A DNA stretch of 64,000 bases, taken from NCBI GenBank assembly GCA_905209455.1, contig CAJLTA010000003.1, forward strand, positions 52,262 to 116,261, read 5' to 3'. Shown here in pieces: positions 28,244 through 36,360 of the stretch. Both the position numbers and the translations under genes were made by a program. The notes below the pieces were generated by a model. The model was not told where the DNA came from. It was given only the letters and a program-made list of their open reading frames with translations, and ran no database searches. Origin of the DNA: an uncultured Collinsella sp. (GTDB lineage Bacteria; Actinomycetota; Coriobacteriia; Coriobacteriales; Coriobacteriaceae). Numbering within the stretch: position 1 is the stretch's first letter; each line of letters opens with the position of its first letter.

Positions 28244-29497
28244 ATGGAAAGACGCGAACATACATACGGTTATGAGGATGCCATGGGCGTCACGCCGCCT
28301 CCCTGGACGGGTCCGGCGGTGGGCCTCATGGACCTCGATGCGTTTTTTGCGAGCGTGGAGATGCTCGACCATCCCGAATGGCGCGGAAAACCGCTCATCG
28401 TGGGCGGAGACGCCGATTCGCGTGGCGTCGTGTCCACGTGTTCGTATGAGGCACGTCGCTTTGGCGTGCACTCTGCCATGGCCTCGGCCGAGGCGCGGCG
28501 CTTGTGCCCGCAAGCCATTTGGACGCATGGGCATTTTGATCGCTACCGCGAGGTGAGCGCGCAGGTCATGGCGATTCTCGCTGACGAGACCCCGCGCGTT
28601 GAACGCGTATCCATCGACGAAGCCTTTATCGATATCACACCGGGTCGCTTTGCGCCCGAAGACCCGCTGCTGGTTGCGCGGCGTATAAGCGACCGCGTGG
28701 CAGGGCTGGGAGTGACCTGCTCCATTGGCGTGGGCTGCAACAAGACGGTCGCAAAGATCGCAAGCGAGCGGGATAAGCCGTTTGGGCTGACCATCGTGCG
28801 CCCCGGAACCGAGCAGCGCTTTTTGGCCGCGCTGCCGGTATCTGCCATGAGCGGCATCGGACGCTCGGCCGAGGAGCGACTGCGCCGCATGCGCATCTAC
28901 ACCCTCGGCGAGCTTTCGCGCGCGCCTGAGTCCACACTGGCCTCTATTTTTGGCGTCAACGGCGAACGCATGCGCCAGCGTGCGCTGGGACTCGAAATCT
29001 CAGAAGTCACGAGTCTCGATGAAGAGCGCGAGGTCAAGTCGGTCAGCAATGAACGCACCTTTGCTAAAGATTTGACTGAGCGTGGGGATATTGAGGCGGC
29101 TATTGCCCTACTGGGCGAGTCAGTGGGACGCCGTCTGCGCCGTCAGGGGCTGACGGGTGCCACGGTAACGCTCAAGCTTAAGTATTCGTATGGCAGCGGG
29201 CGTACGGCACAGCGCCGGCTGCCTCATCCGACCGACGATGAGAACATCTTCGTGGCGGTTGCACTCGAACTGCTCGACAACATCTGGCAGGAAGGCATGC
29301 ATGTTCGCTTAGCTGGCATCGGCATGAGCGACTTCGACCACCAAGGCGGCATCCAGACCGACCTGTTCTGCGAGATCGATGACCGCGGAGCCCAATCCAG
29401 CGACCGCCGCGACCTCTCCGTCGCCATCGACGCCGTCCGAGACAAATTCGGCGACACCGCCCTTTCCTTCGGCCGCCAATCCCGCTTCAACGATTAA
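28244..29497 (+). CDS. dinB: DNA polymerase IV (Y family)
   Basis: Translesion DNA polymerase of 417 residues. The catalytic residues are in GLMDLDAFFASVEMLDHPEW and RVERVSIDEAFIDITPG. The steric-gate region and helix-hairpin-helix (VSAMSGIGRSAEERLRRM) follow, and the little finger domain is at about 260-365. The C-terminus ends LSFGRQSRFND without a recognisable beta-clamp motif. I saw no actinobacterial LexA box (CGAAC-N4-GTTCG) in front. It is the only plus-strand gene between 1.3 and 49.7 kb and appears to be transcribed alone. Confidence 0.95.
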   Translation: MERREHTYGYEDAMGVTPPPWTGPAVGLMDLDAFFASVEMLDHPEWRGKPLIVGGDADSRGVVSTCSYEARRFGVHSAMASAEARRLCPQAIWTHGHFDRYREVSAQVMAILADETPRVERVSIDEAFIDITPGRFAPEDPLLVARRISDRVAGLGVTCSIGVGCNKTVAKIASERDKPFGLTIVRPGTEQRFLAALPVSAMSGIGRSAEERLRRMRIYTLGELSRAPESTLASIFGVNGERMRQRALGLEISEVTSLDEEREVKSVSNERTFAKDLTERGDIEAAIALLGESVGRRLRRQGLTGATVTLKLKYSYGSGRTAQRRLPHPTDDENIFVAVALELLDNIWQEGMHVRLAGIGMSDFDHQGGIQTDLFCEIDDRGAQSSDRRDLSVAIDAVRDKFGDTALSFGRQSRFND

Positions 29498-29509
29498 CCG
29501 CCTTTGGGC

Positions 29510-29552
29510 AAAAAGAAAGCCGGGCAGGTGCGGAAAACCGCAACTGCCCGGC
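29510..29552 (-). terminator. Intrinsic terminator after rsfS (convergent with dinB)
   Basis: GCCGGGCAG, one mismatch, then TGCGG pair with CCGCA and CTGCCCGGC around an AAAA loop. On the minus strand TTTCTTTTTG follows. It may also end dinB transcripts, but the plus-strand side lacks a T run. Confidence 0.85.
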
Positions 29553-29592
29553 GATATGCGTGAGGGTAGCTAACCCCGTCTCAAATGAGCTA

Positions 29593-30048
29593 CTAGAGGA
29601 GGTTGAGGGGGAGCTGGGGGGCGTCTCCCCAGAGTTTCTCGAGGCGGTAGAAGTCGCGGGCTTCGGGAGTGAAGACGTGGACGACAACCGAACCATAGTC
29701 CATGAGCATCCAGGTCTTCTGCTCGCGACCCTCGATGGAGAACGGGTGCTCGCCGCAAGCCTCGGCGACCTTCTCCTCGATCTCGTCGACGATAGAATCG
29801 ACCTGGCGGTTGTTGGTACCGGTGGCAAGCACAAAGTAGTCGCATACGTCGGAAAGCTCGGTCAGGTCGAGCACCTGAACGTCCTCGCCCTTCTTGTCGT
29901 AGGCGGCCTGCGCGGCGGCGCGGGCGACACCCTCGGCGGCGACACCGCTCGCAGACAGCGAGGCGGCAGTGCGGTCGGACGTGGCGGCGAAGCTCTTGTG
30001 CTCCACACCTTCAAGAATCTGCTCGTCGGTCATGGTCTCGTCGGCCAT
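29593..30048 (-). CDS. rsfS: Ribosomal silencing factor RsfS
   Basis: Binds ribosomal protein L14 and blocks subunit joining when nutrients are limiting. The core (about residues 40-150) has VLDLTELSDVCDYFVLATGT and NNRQVDSIVDEIEEKV, plus WMLMDYGSVVVHVFTPEARD. About 40 residues precede the domain, an extension compared with the ~110-residue family core. ATG 30048 has AAGAGG six bases upstream. It follows nadD and yqeK, the standard order. Confidence 0.94.
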   Translation of the reverse strand: MADETMTDEQILEGVEHKSFAATSDRTAASLSASGVAAEGVARAAAQAAYDKKGEDVQVLDLTELSDVCDYFVLATGTNNRQVDSIVDEIEEKVAEACGEHPFSIEGREQKTWMLMDYGSVVVHVFTPEARDFYRLEKLWGDAPQLPLNLL

Positions 30049-30076
30049 GGAATACCTCTTTCTAGACGCACCCGAG

Positions 30077-30685
30077 CTAGCGCAGCTGGGCGTAATGGTT
30101 GTAAATCGAAATAGCCGTGGGATAAAGATAGCGCCCGGACTGAATCACATAGACCAAACCCTGCGCAAAACAGGAGAAGAACAACTCGTCGAGCGTCGAC
30201 TCCCCCACCATCTTGCGCAGCGCATGTGCATAGTCGCCGTGGCGGTTGGGCTCGATGGCATCGGCCACAAAGACCACCATATCGAGCGGCGTCATATCGC
30301 AGGCACCCACGGTGTGACGGTCGACAGCCTGAAAGACCGCCGGCGACAGCTCGGGAAAAAGCTGCGGAAGCTCATAGGCGGCAACAGGGCCATGCAAAAG
30401 CGGCGTCGCGGCGAAAGGAGAGCCGGCAATCTTAATGCCGTAATGCAGAGCGCGCGTGACCAGCTCATCATCGGAAAGCACCTTGTCCCAGTCGTGGATC
30501 AAGCCGGCGGCAGCGGCATCAAAGCGGTCGACGCCGTAGACCTCGGCCAGATGAAGTGCGGTCTCGGCAACACCCAGCGAATGCACATAGCGCTTGCGCT
30601 TATCCTTCATGCGAACATCGAGCAGCTCTTGAATGCGCTTGAGCAGCGCGCGCTCATCGCCCTCAAACTGATCCTCTACCGACAA
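30077..30685 (-). CDS. yqeK: HD-domain hydrolase YqeK (Ap4A hydrolase)
   Basis: A 202-residue HD-superfamily protein. YVHSLGVAETALHLAEVYGV, AAGLIHDWDK and VDRHTVGACDMTPLD carry the metal-binding His/Asp residues. Biochemically studied YqeK proteins split diadenosine tetraphosphate symmetrically to ADP. The start is TTG at 30685 with GGGGG six bases upstream; an ATG just before it is out of frame. The nadD-yqeK-rsfS order is conserved in Gram-positive bacteria. Confidence 0.92.
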   Translation of the reverse strand: MSVEDQFEGDERALLKRIQELLDVRMKDKRKRYVHSLGVAETALHLAEVYGVDRFDAAAAGLIHDWDKVLSDDELVTRALHYGIKIAGSPFAATPLLHGPVAAYELPQLFPELSPAVFQAVDRHTVGACDMTPLDMVVFVADAIEPNRHGDYAHALRKMVGESTLDELFFSCFAQGLVYVIQSGRYLYPTAISIYNHYAQLR

Positions 30686-30697
30686 CGTAAACCCCCA

Positions 30698-31375
30698 TCA
30701 CTCAAAATCCTCTTGGCCCAAATCGGCATATAGCCTGCGCTTGCGAATGTAGCCGAGCACGGACTCGCTCGTAAGATAGCGCACGCTAATGCCGCGGGCA
30801 ACTCGCTTACGAATGTTCGTCGAGCTGATCGCCAGCGCCGGAATCTGAATATAGCGCACGTCGAACGGCAGCCCCGACTCTTTGATTCGGGCACGCGCCG
30901 TATCGATATCAAAGCCCGGTCGCGTCGCCGCAATAAAGGTAGCAAGCTCAGCGATTCGTTCGGCATCATGCCAGGTCACGATATCGATAATCGCGTCGGC
31001 GCCCGTAATAAAATAAAGCTTTACCTGCGGCGGGTAAAAGTCGCGAAGGGCATGAAGCGTATCGGCCGTATAGGTTACGCCCGGACGGTCGATCTCGAAC
31101 CGGCTCGCCAAAAAGGCCGGGTTCGCGGCGGTGGCGAGGACCGTCATGGCATAACGGTCCTCGGCAGGCGTCACCGGCTTGTCAAGCTTAAAGGCAGGAG
31201 AGCCCGCCGGCATAAAGAGCACAGCGTCCAAGTCGAGCGACTCGCGCGCCTGCTCAGCGGTCACCAGGTGCCCGTAATGGATGGGATCAAAGGTGCCACC
31301 CATAATGCCGAGCCTAAACTCCTGCCCGTCCTCTAGAGGAAGCTCGGGCAGACCGATTCCACCGCGCAGCGACAT
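30698..31375 (-). CDS. nadD: Nicotinate-nucleotide adenylyltransferase
   Basis: A 225-residue nucleotidyltransferase converting nicotinate mononucleotide and ATP to deamido-NAD. The N-terminal motif LGIMGGTFDPIHYGHLVTAE contains the (T/H)xGH nucleotide site, and the ISSTNIRKRVARG C-terminal motif is present. The first ~20 residues are a short extension. ATG 31375 is three bases after the obgE stop, so the two are probably translated together. Confidence 0.96.
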   Translation of the reverse strand: MSLRGGIGLPELPLEDGQEFRLGIMGGTFDPIHYGHLVTAEQARESLDLDAVLFMPAGSPAFKLDKPVTPAEDRYAMTVLATAANPAFLASRFEIDRPGVTYTADTLHALRDFYPPQVKLYFITGADAIIDIVTWHDAERIAELATFIAATRPGFDIDTARARIKESGLPFDVRYIQIPALAISSTNIRKRVARGISVRYLTSESVLGYIRKRRLYADLGQEDFE

Positions 31376-31378
31376 GGC

Positions 31379-32845
31379 TTACTCGCCCTCCGAGGTCTCG
31401 GCATCGTCCTCGGCATCCGCCGCATCGACAACCTCGACGCCCTCATCCGCAGCATCGGCCACGTCAATGGCCTCGACGGCAACGTCCTCGCCAGCATCCT
31501 CGAGCTCTTCGTACTCCGAGAAGTCCTCGGCGCCCTCAAAGTCAAAGGCGCGCTGGCAAATGCGGACCTCGTCGCCCGCACGGCAACCGGCCTTCTCGAG
31601 CGCGTCGTCAACACCCATACGCGCAAACTTATGCTGCAGGTAAATGACGGCTTCCTCGTTTTCCCAGTCGGTCTGAATGACCATGCGCTCGATGGCACGA
31701 CCGACCACGCGGAAGGCACCGGGCTCTTCCTGAACAATGCGGAAACGCTTCTCACGCTGCAGGCGACGGCGCTCCCACTCATCGTCGCGCAGAACGACCG
31801 GCTCATCGGAGACAGGCAACTCGGCGCGAAGCTTAGCCACCTGCTCGCCCACGGCAAGCATCAGCGTGTTGAGGCCGGCACCCGTCACAGCAGACACGGC
31901 AAAGAACATATGTCCATCGTCGAGCGCTGCGCGCTTGAGGTCGGCAATCTTGTCAGCCGTACCCGGGGCATCGCATTTGTTGGCGACGACGATCTGCGGA
32001 CGCTCCGAGAGCTCTGCGCCATACTGCTCGAGCTCACGGTTAATGATGTGGTAATCCTCGACCGGATCGCGATCCTCAAAACCACCCGTCATGTCGACGA
32101 CATGCATAATCAGGGCCGTACGCTCAATGTGGCGCAGGAACTGGTGACCCAGGCCCTTGCCCTCGCTCGCGCCCTCGATAAGGCCGGGGACGTCGGCAAC
32201 GACGTAAGAATATTCGCCGACACGCACCATGCCGAGGTTCGGCACGAGCGTGGTAAACGGGTAGTCGGCAATCTTAGGACGGGCGGCACTCATGCGCGCG
32301 ATGAGCGATGACTTACCCACCGAGGGGAAGCCCACGAGCGCGGCATCGGCCATAAGCTTCATCTCGAGCTCAATCCAGTGCTCCTCGGCCGGCTCGCCCA
32401 GCTGGGCGAACGCGGGCGCGCGGCGCACCGGCGTCACAAAGTGCGTATTGCCGAGACCACCGGCGCCACCAGGGGCCACGACAACGCGCTCGCCATCGTG
32501 CACCAGATCGGCAATCTCGAACATCGGGGTCTGCGTCTCGGGATCGAGCTCGCGCACCACGGTACCCATAGGGACCTTGAGAATCAGATCCTCGCCGCTC
32601 TTGCCGTTGCGGCGGGCGCCCTGACCGTGCGTTCCGCGCTCGGCACGAAAGTGATGCTTAAAGCGGTAATCGATCAGCGAAGACAGCTGAGCATCGGCCT
32701 GGATGACGACATTGCCGCCACGACCGCCGTCGCCGCCATCGGGGCCACCCTTGGGGACAAATGCCTCGCGCCTAAACGACATGCATCCGGCACCGCCGTC
32801 GCCGCCGCACACGTTAATGCGGCTGATATCGGTGAACTGTGACAA
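31379..32845 (-). CDS. obgE: Obg family GTPase (CgtA)
   Basis: Essential ribosome-assembly and stress GTPase. The glycine-rich Obg domain (GGDGGAGCMSFRREAFVPKG) occupies residues 1-155. The G domain shows G1 GFPSVGKSS, G3 DVPGL and G4 ANKCD. A C-terminal OCT domain lies at about 350-430. A ~50-residue highly acidic Asp/Glu/Ala tail follows. The TTG at 32845 has AGGAGG eight bases upstream; no ATG is nearby. An intrinsic terminator lies 17 bases upstream of the start, so expression relative to rpmA may depend on read-through. Confidence 0.96.
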   Translation of the reverse strand: MSQFTDISRINVCGGDGGAGCMSFRREAFVPKGGPDGGDGGRGGNVVIQADAQLSSLIDYRFKHHFRAERGTHGQGARRNGKSGEDLILKVPMGTVVRELDPETQTPMFEIADLVHDGERVVVAPGGAGGLGNTHFVTPVRRAPAFAQLGEPAEEHWIELEMKLMADAALVGFPSVGKSSLIARMSAARPKIADYPFTTLVPNLGMVRVGEYSYVVADVPGLIEGASEGKGLGHQFLRHIERTALIMHVVDMTGGFEDRDPVEDYHIINRELEQYGAELSERPQIVVANKCDAPGTADKIADLKRAALDDGHMFFAVSAVTGAGLNTLMLAVGEQVAKLRAELPVSDEPVVLRDDEWERRRLQREKRFRIVQEEPGAFRVVGRAIERMVIQTDWENEEAVIYLQHKFARMGVDDALEKAGCRAGDEVRICQRAFDFEGAEDFSEYEELEDAGEDVAVEAIDVADAADEGVEVVDAADAEDDAETSEGE

Positions 32846-32861
32846 CAGAATCGCCTCCTAC

Positions 32862-32905
32862 AAAAAAGAGGGAGACCCTTGAATCCTAAAACTCAAGTGC
32901 CTCCC
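32862..32905 (-). terminator. Intrinsic terminator between rpmA and obgE
   Basis: GGGAG with CTTGA pairs to TCAAG with CTCCC (two mismatches) and is followed by TCTTTTTTG on the minus strand. It ends rplU-rpmA transcripts 26 bases after the rpmA stop, just before obgE. Confidence 0.75.
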
Positions 32906-32930
32906 ACATATGTGCTCTATGAAGGGTGAA

Positions 32931-33188
32931 TTACGCGTTCGCGAGCGGGCGTACGCTGACCCTGTGCTTGATACCCTTGTGGAACTCAACGGTACCGTCG
33001 ACCAGCGCGAACAGCGTGTCGTCCTTGCCACGGCCAACGTTCTCACCCGGGTGGATGTGCGTGCCGTGCTGACGGACGAGAATCGTGCCCGTGGTTACCG
33101 TCTGGCCGGCGAAGCGCTTCGTGCCAAGGCGCTGACCGCGGGAGTCACGGCCATTACGGGAGGAACCGAGTCCTTTTTTGTGTGCCAT
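32931..33188 (-). CDS. rpmA: 50S ribosomal protein L27
   Basis: An 85-residue large-subunit protein near the peptidyl transferase centre. The N-terminus AHKKGLGSSRNGRDSRGQRL and the middle part with RQHGTHIHPGENVGRGKDDT are typical. There is no N-terminal cleavage extension of the Firmicute type (the usual MLxxxLQxFA is missing), so no Prp protease processing is expected. It follows rplU. Confidence 0.98.
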   Translation of the reverse strand: MAHKKGLGSSRNGRDSRGQRLGTKRFAGQTVTTGTILVRQHGTHIHPGENVGRGKDDTLFALVDGTVEFHKGIKHRVSVRPLANA

Positions 33189-33221
33189 TGTGTATACCTA
33201 CTCTTTCGTTACGAGTGTAAT

Positions 33222-33596
33222 CTACTCGGCGACGGGAGCCTCGGCAACAGCCTCGGCCTCTGCCTTGACAGCCTTCTTGGCGCGGGACGTAGCCTGGACC
33301 TTCACGATCTTCAGCTTGGTGAGCTGCTGACGGTGACCCTTCAGACGACGATAGCGCTTACGCTTGTGGAACTTGAAGACCAGCTGCTTCTCGCCCTTGA
33401 ACTGCTCAACGATCTGAGCGGTAACCTTGGCCTTGGCCAGCTTGTCGGGATCGGTGACGATCTTCTTACCATCGTTGAGGAAGATGACCGGCAGGGTGAC
33501 CTTGTCGCCCTCATTGCCCTCGATCTTCTCGACGGTGATGACATCGTCGGTGGCGACCTTGTACTGCTTGCCGCCCGTGTTAACGATTGCGTACAT
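33222..33596 (-). CDS. rplU: 50S ribosomal protein L21
   Basis: A 124-residue 23S rRNA-binding protein. The N-terminus MYAIVNTGGKQYKV and the C-terminal KFHKRKRYRRLKGHRQQLTK are diagnostic. About 20 Ala/Glu-rich residues extend the C-terminus. ATG 33596 fits the family; GAAGGG lies nine bases upstream. A promoter with TTGACG is found ~45 bases before the start, and rpmA follows 33 bases downstream. Confidence 0.98.
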   Translation of the reverse strand: MYAIVNTGGKQYKVATDDVITVEKIEGNEGDKVTLPVIFLNDGKKIVTDPDKLAKAKVTAQIVEQFKGEKQLVFKFHKRKRYRRLKGHRQQLTKLKIVKVQATSRAKKAVKAEAEAVAEAPVAE

Positions 33597-33638
33597 GTTT
33601 ACTTGCCCTTCATGCATCAGTTAGTGCAACAGCCGAAT

Positions 33639-33667
33639 ATAGTAGCAGGCGATAATACCCCCGTCAA
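33639..33667 (-). promoter_or_regulatory. Promoter for rplU-rpmA
   Basis: TTGACG (33662-33667) and TACTAT (33639-33644), spaced by 17 bases on the minus strand. The -35 contains the TGA stop codon of the upstream DUF2344 gene. Confidence 0.65.
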
Positions 33668-34476
33668 CGAGTATGTGGAGCAAATCCACAAGTTCGCACA
33701 GGTATGGGGCTGACGAGTCGGCCCTCGTCGTCCTCGCATGCTTGATTCTGACGCTCGACATCGTAGGAGCAGATGGTCACGAGGTCTTGCATACCGATGG
33801 AAACAATAGGTGCATCGACGCCCGGGGTCAAGCCCTGCAACAAAACATCAGCAGCGGAAAGCAAAATCTCCGGACGCATGGAGCCCTCGTTGTCGGCATG
33901 GGTGTCGAGCATGAGCACCAGATGGTCCTCACACTCCCCCGCCGCAAGCTCATAGCCAACGAGCGTATGGTCCAGATCAAGACGCTTGCTCTTTTTGCCA
34001 CGCGCATAGTCAATGCCATGACCCGCGCGCAGCGTGTCGATCGCAGCGCGCACCTCGTCGGCGCTCACGGGGGCCTCGGGGTCCAGGTGCAAGTCGATGC
34101 GGTACGACAGACGCGTAAGCTGAGCCGTCAGCGCCGGCGTGCGCACGTCGATGTAGGCGGCTTCGATAGGCGCCAAATCGGCAGGCGATGCAGCGGCCAG
34201 GCGCTCAAAGGCCTCGTCGAGCGCGACGAACTCGGTCATAAACAGGTCATACCACTCGCAGGTCGACGACGTGCCCACGGGCAGCGCCGACGAAAAGCCC
34301 ACGCGCATATGCGGCGAGAAGCCCTGCGTCACGGCATAGGGCAGGCCCGCACGGCGCACGATGCGCTCAATGGTATGGATCAGTTCCAGATGGCCCAGGT
34401 ACTTAAGGCGATCACGCTTGCCGTAGCGAACGCGCAGCCTAAAGAGCGTGGGATTGTCGGTCAAGCGCTCACTCAT
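33664..34476 (-). CDS. DUF2344 (TIGR03936) radical-SAM-associated protein
   Basis: A 270-residue protein of the DUF2344 family. The N-terminal block LFRLRVRYGKRDRLKYLGHL and the following VTQGFSPHMRVGFSSALPVG are family signatures. Members are found fused to, or next to, a B12-binding radical SAM protein; here it overlaps that gene by four bases (ATGA at 34473-34476), so the two are clearly coupled. The biochemical role of the pair is not known to me; the proximity to rplU-rpmA suggests a link to RNA or ribosome biology, which is inference only. Confidence 0.88.
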   Translation of the reverse strand: MSERLTDNPTLFRLRVRYGKRDRLKYLGHLELIHTIERIVRRAGLPYAVTQGFSPHMRVGFSSALPVGTSSTCEWYDLFMTEFVALDEAFERLAAASPADLAPIEAAYIDVRTPALTAQLTRLSYRIDLHLDPEAPVSADEVRAAIDTLRAGHGIDYARGKKSKRLDLDHTLVGYELAAGECEDHLVLMLDTHADNEGSMRPEILLSAADVLLQGLTPGVDAPIVSIGMQDLVTICSYDVERQNQACEDDEGRLVSPIPVRTCGFAPHTR

Positions 34477-36350
34477 GCGCGATCACCCATCAATACGTTC
34501 TTGGCGTGGAGCGTGGGACAGATTCCGCAGCCGGTACACGACGTGCGAGTGCAATCTGGCGTCGTGACGCCCTCGAGCGAACGGCGGTATTCGCGCTCGA
34601 GGAAGCCGCGCGAGCAGCCGGGGCTCACGTGCTCCCAGGGCAGGCGCCAGTCCAGCTCGTAGGGCAAGTGCACCAGTTCGTTGAGGTCGATGCCGTTTTT
34701 GGCAGCGGCCTCCTTCCAGTTGTCGAGCGAGAAGTGCTCCACCCAGGCGTCGAAGCGCGAGCCCGCACGCCAGGCATCGATGATGACCGGCGTCATATCG
34801 CGACCGGCACGGGAGAGCGCAGCCTCGACAAGCGAGGTCTCGGCATCGTGGTAGTGCACGCGAACGGCACGGTTGCGCACGCTCGTGATGAGCAGCTTCT
34901 GGCGGCGCTTAACGTCGTCGTAATCGAGCTGCGGGCACCACTGGAAAGGCGTTGCCGCCTTGGGGATGAACACCGAAACAGAGATAGACACCGAGATAGA
35001 CCCGCGGCGTGCCTTGGGCACCACGGAGCGGCCGAGCTCCAGCACGTGATCGGCCAGGTTGGCGATAGCCACGATGTCCTCGTCGCGCTCGCCGGGAAGG
35101 CCCATCATGAAGTAGAGCTTCATGCGGTTCCAGCCGGCCTCGAAGGCCGCCTTGGCCGCGCGATCCAAGTCCTCCTCGGTCACGTTCTTGTTGATGATGT
35201 CGCGCATACGCTGGCTGCCCGCCTCGGGCGCGAACGTCAGGCCGCCCTTCTTTTCGCCGGCAACCGACTCGGCCATATCAACGCCAAACGAATCCAAGCG
35301 CTGCGACGGAATGGACACGCGAATGCCCGTGTCCTCAAGACGACGGTTGAGCCTACCGAGCACGTCGCGGATACAGGAGTGGTCGGTCGTCGAAAGCGAG
35401 GTAAGCGACACCTCGTCATAGCCAGTCTTTTCCAAACCTTGGATCACTGATGACACGATCTGGTCGGCCGAGCGCTCGCGTACCGGACGATACGTCATAC
35501 CGGCCTGGCAAAAACGGCAGCCGCGGGCGCAGCCACGCAGGATCTCGATAGACAGGCGATCGTGGACGAGCTGCGCATACGGCACGCACGACTGAGAAAG
35601 CGGATTGGTGGCACCAAAGTCCTCGACGACGCGCTTGTAGACTACCGGCGGGACGTCCTTGCCCTCGCGCGGCACGGTATAGCCATGCGGCGAGCAGGGC
35701 TCGTCATGACGCACCTCATACAGGGACGGCACATAGGTACCGGCGACCGTCGCGAGCTGCTCGACAATCTGAGCGCGCGAGACGCCCTCGTCGCGCAAGC
35801 GGCGATGCAGCTGGCAGATCTCGAGCAGCGACTCCTCGCCCTCGCCAATGAGGATGGCATCGAAAAAGGCCGCGTACGGCTCGGGGTTATACACCGAGGG
35901 ACCACCGGCGACGATGATGGGGTCATCCTCAGTACGGTCGGCAGCCAACAGCGGAATGCCGGCGAGATCGAGCGCTTCGAGGAAGTTCGTCACAGCCATC
36001 TCGTGCGGCACGTGCATGCCGACGATGTCGAAGGAGGCCACGGGCGCTGCGCCCTCGAGCGACAGCAGTGGAATCCCCGCCTCGCGCATGGCATCGCCCA
36101 TATCGGGCCACGGCACATAGCCGCGCTCGCAGGAAATGCCCTCGGCCTGATTAAGGATGTTGTAGAGAATGGCGATGCCCTGGTTGGGCAGACCGACCTC
36201 ATACACGTCCGGATAGATCATGCAGCAGCGATAGTCGGCATCGGCCTTTGAGAGCGTGCCCCACTCGTGGTCGATATAGCGACTCGGCTTTTCGACCTTG
36301 GCGAGCAGCGGCTCGATCAGATGAAAACAGTCTTGGTATGCAACGCGCAA
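34473..36350 (-). CDS. TIGR03960-type B12-binding-domain radical SAM protein
   Basis: A 625-residue radical SAM enzyme. Residues 1-210 form a cobalamin-binding-like Rossmann domain. The [4Fe-4S] motif CARGCRFCQAG is near residue 295, and the barrel contains LTFAPEAGSQRMRDIINKNV. A C-terminal cysteine cluster (CTRTSCTGCGICPTLH) may bind another metal centre. Substrate unknown. I place the start at TTG 36350: AGGGG lies seven bases upstream, overlapping the preceding stop; the longer open frame would overlap that gene. The DUF2344 partner follows with a four-base overlap. Confidence 0.88.
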   Translation of the reverse strand: MRVAYQDCFHLIEPLLAKVEKPSRYIDHEWGTLSKADADYRCCMIYPDVYEVGLPNQGIAILYNILNQAEGISCERGYVPWPDMGDAMREAGIPLLSLEGAAPVASFDIVGMHVPHEMAVTNFLEALDLAGIPLLAADRTEDDPIIVAGGPSVYNPEPYAAFFDAILIGEGEESLLEICQLHRRLRDEGVSRAQIVEQLATVAGTYVPSLYEVRHDEPCSPHGYTVPREGKDVPPVVYKRVVEDFGATNPLSQSCVPYAQLVHDRLSIEILRGCARGCRFCQAGMTYRPVRERSADQIVSSVIQGLEKTGYDEVSLTSLSTTDHSCIRDVLGRLNRRLEDTGIRVSIPSQRLDSFGVDMAESVAGEKKGGLTFAPEAGSQRMRDIINKNVTEEDLDRAAKAAFEAGWNRMKLYFMMGLPGERDEDIVAIANLADHVLELGRSVVPKARRGSISVSISVSVFIPKAATPFQWCPQLDYDDVKRRQKLLITSVRNRAVRVHYHDAETSLVEAALSRAGRDMTPVIIDAWRAGSRFDAWVEHFSLDNWKEAAAKNGIDLNELVHLPYELDWRLPWEHVSPGCSRGFLEREYRRSLEGVTTPDCTRTSCTGCGICPTLHAKNVLMGDRA

Positions 36351-36360
36351 CAGAAAACCC

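Noticed and set aside
28250..28275. LexA/SOS box before dinB
   Set aside because: GAAC and GGTT half-sites are present but separated by about eight bases, not the four of the actinobacterial CGAAC-N4-GTTCG box, and they lie inside the coding region.
31379..31540. Possible frameshift or false C-terminus of obgE because of the acidic low-complexity tail
   Set aside because: The frame is uninterrupted and acidic tails after the OCT domain are known in Obg proteins.
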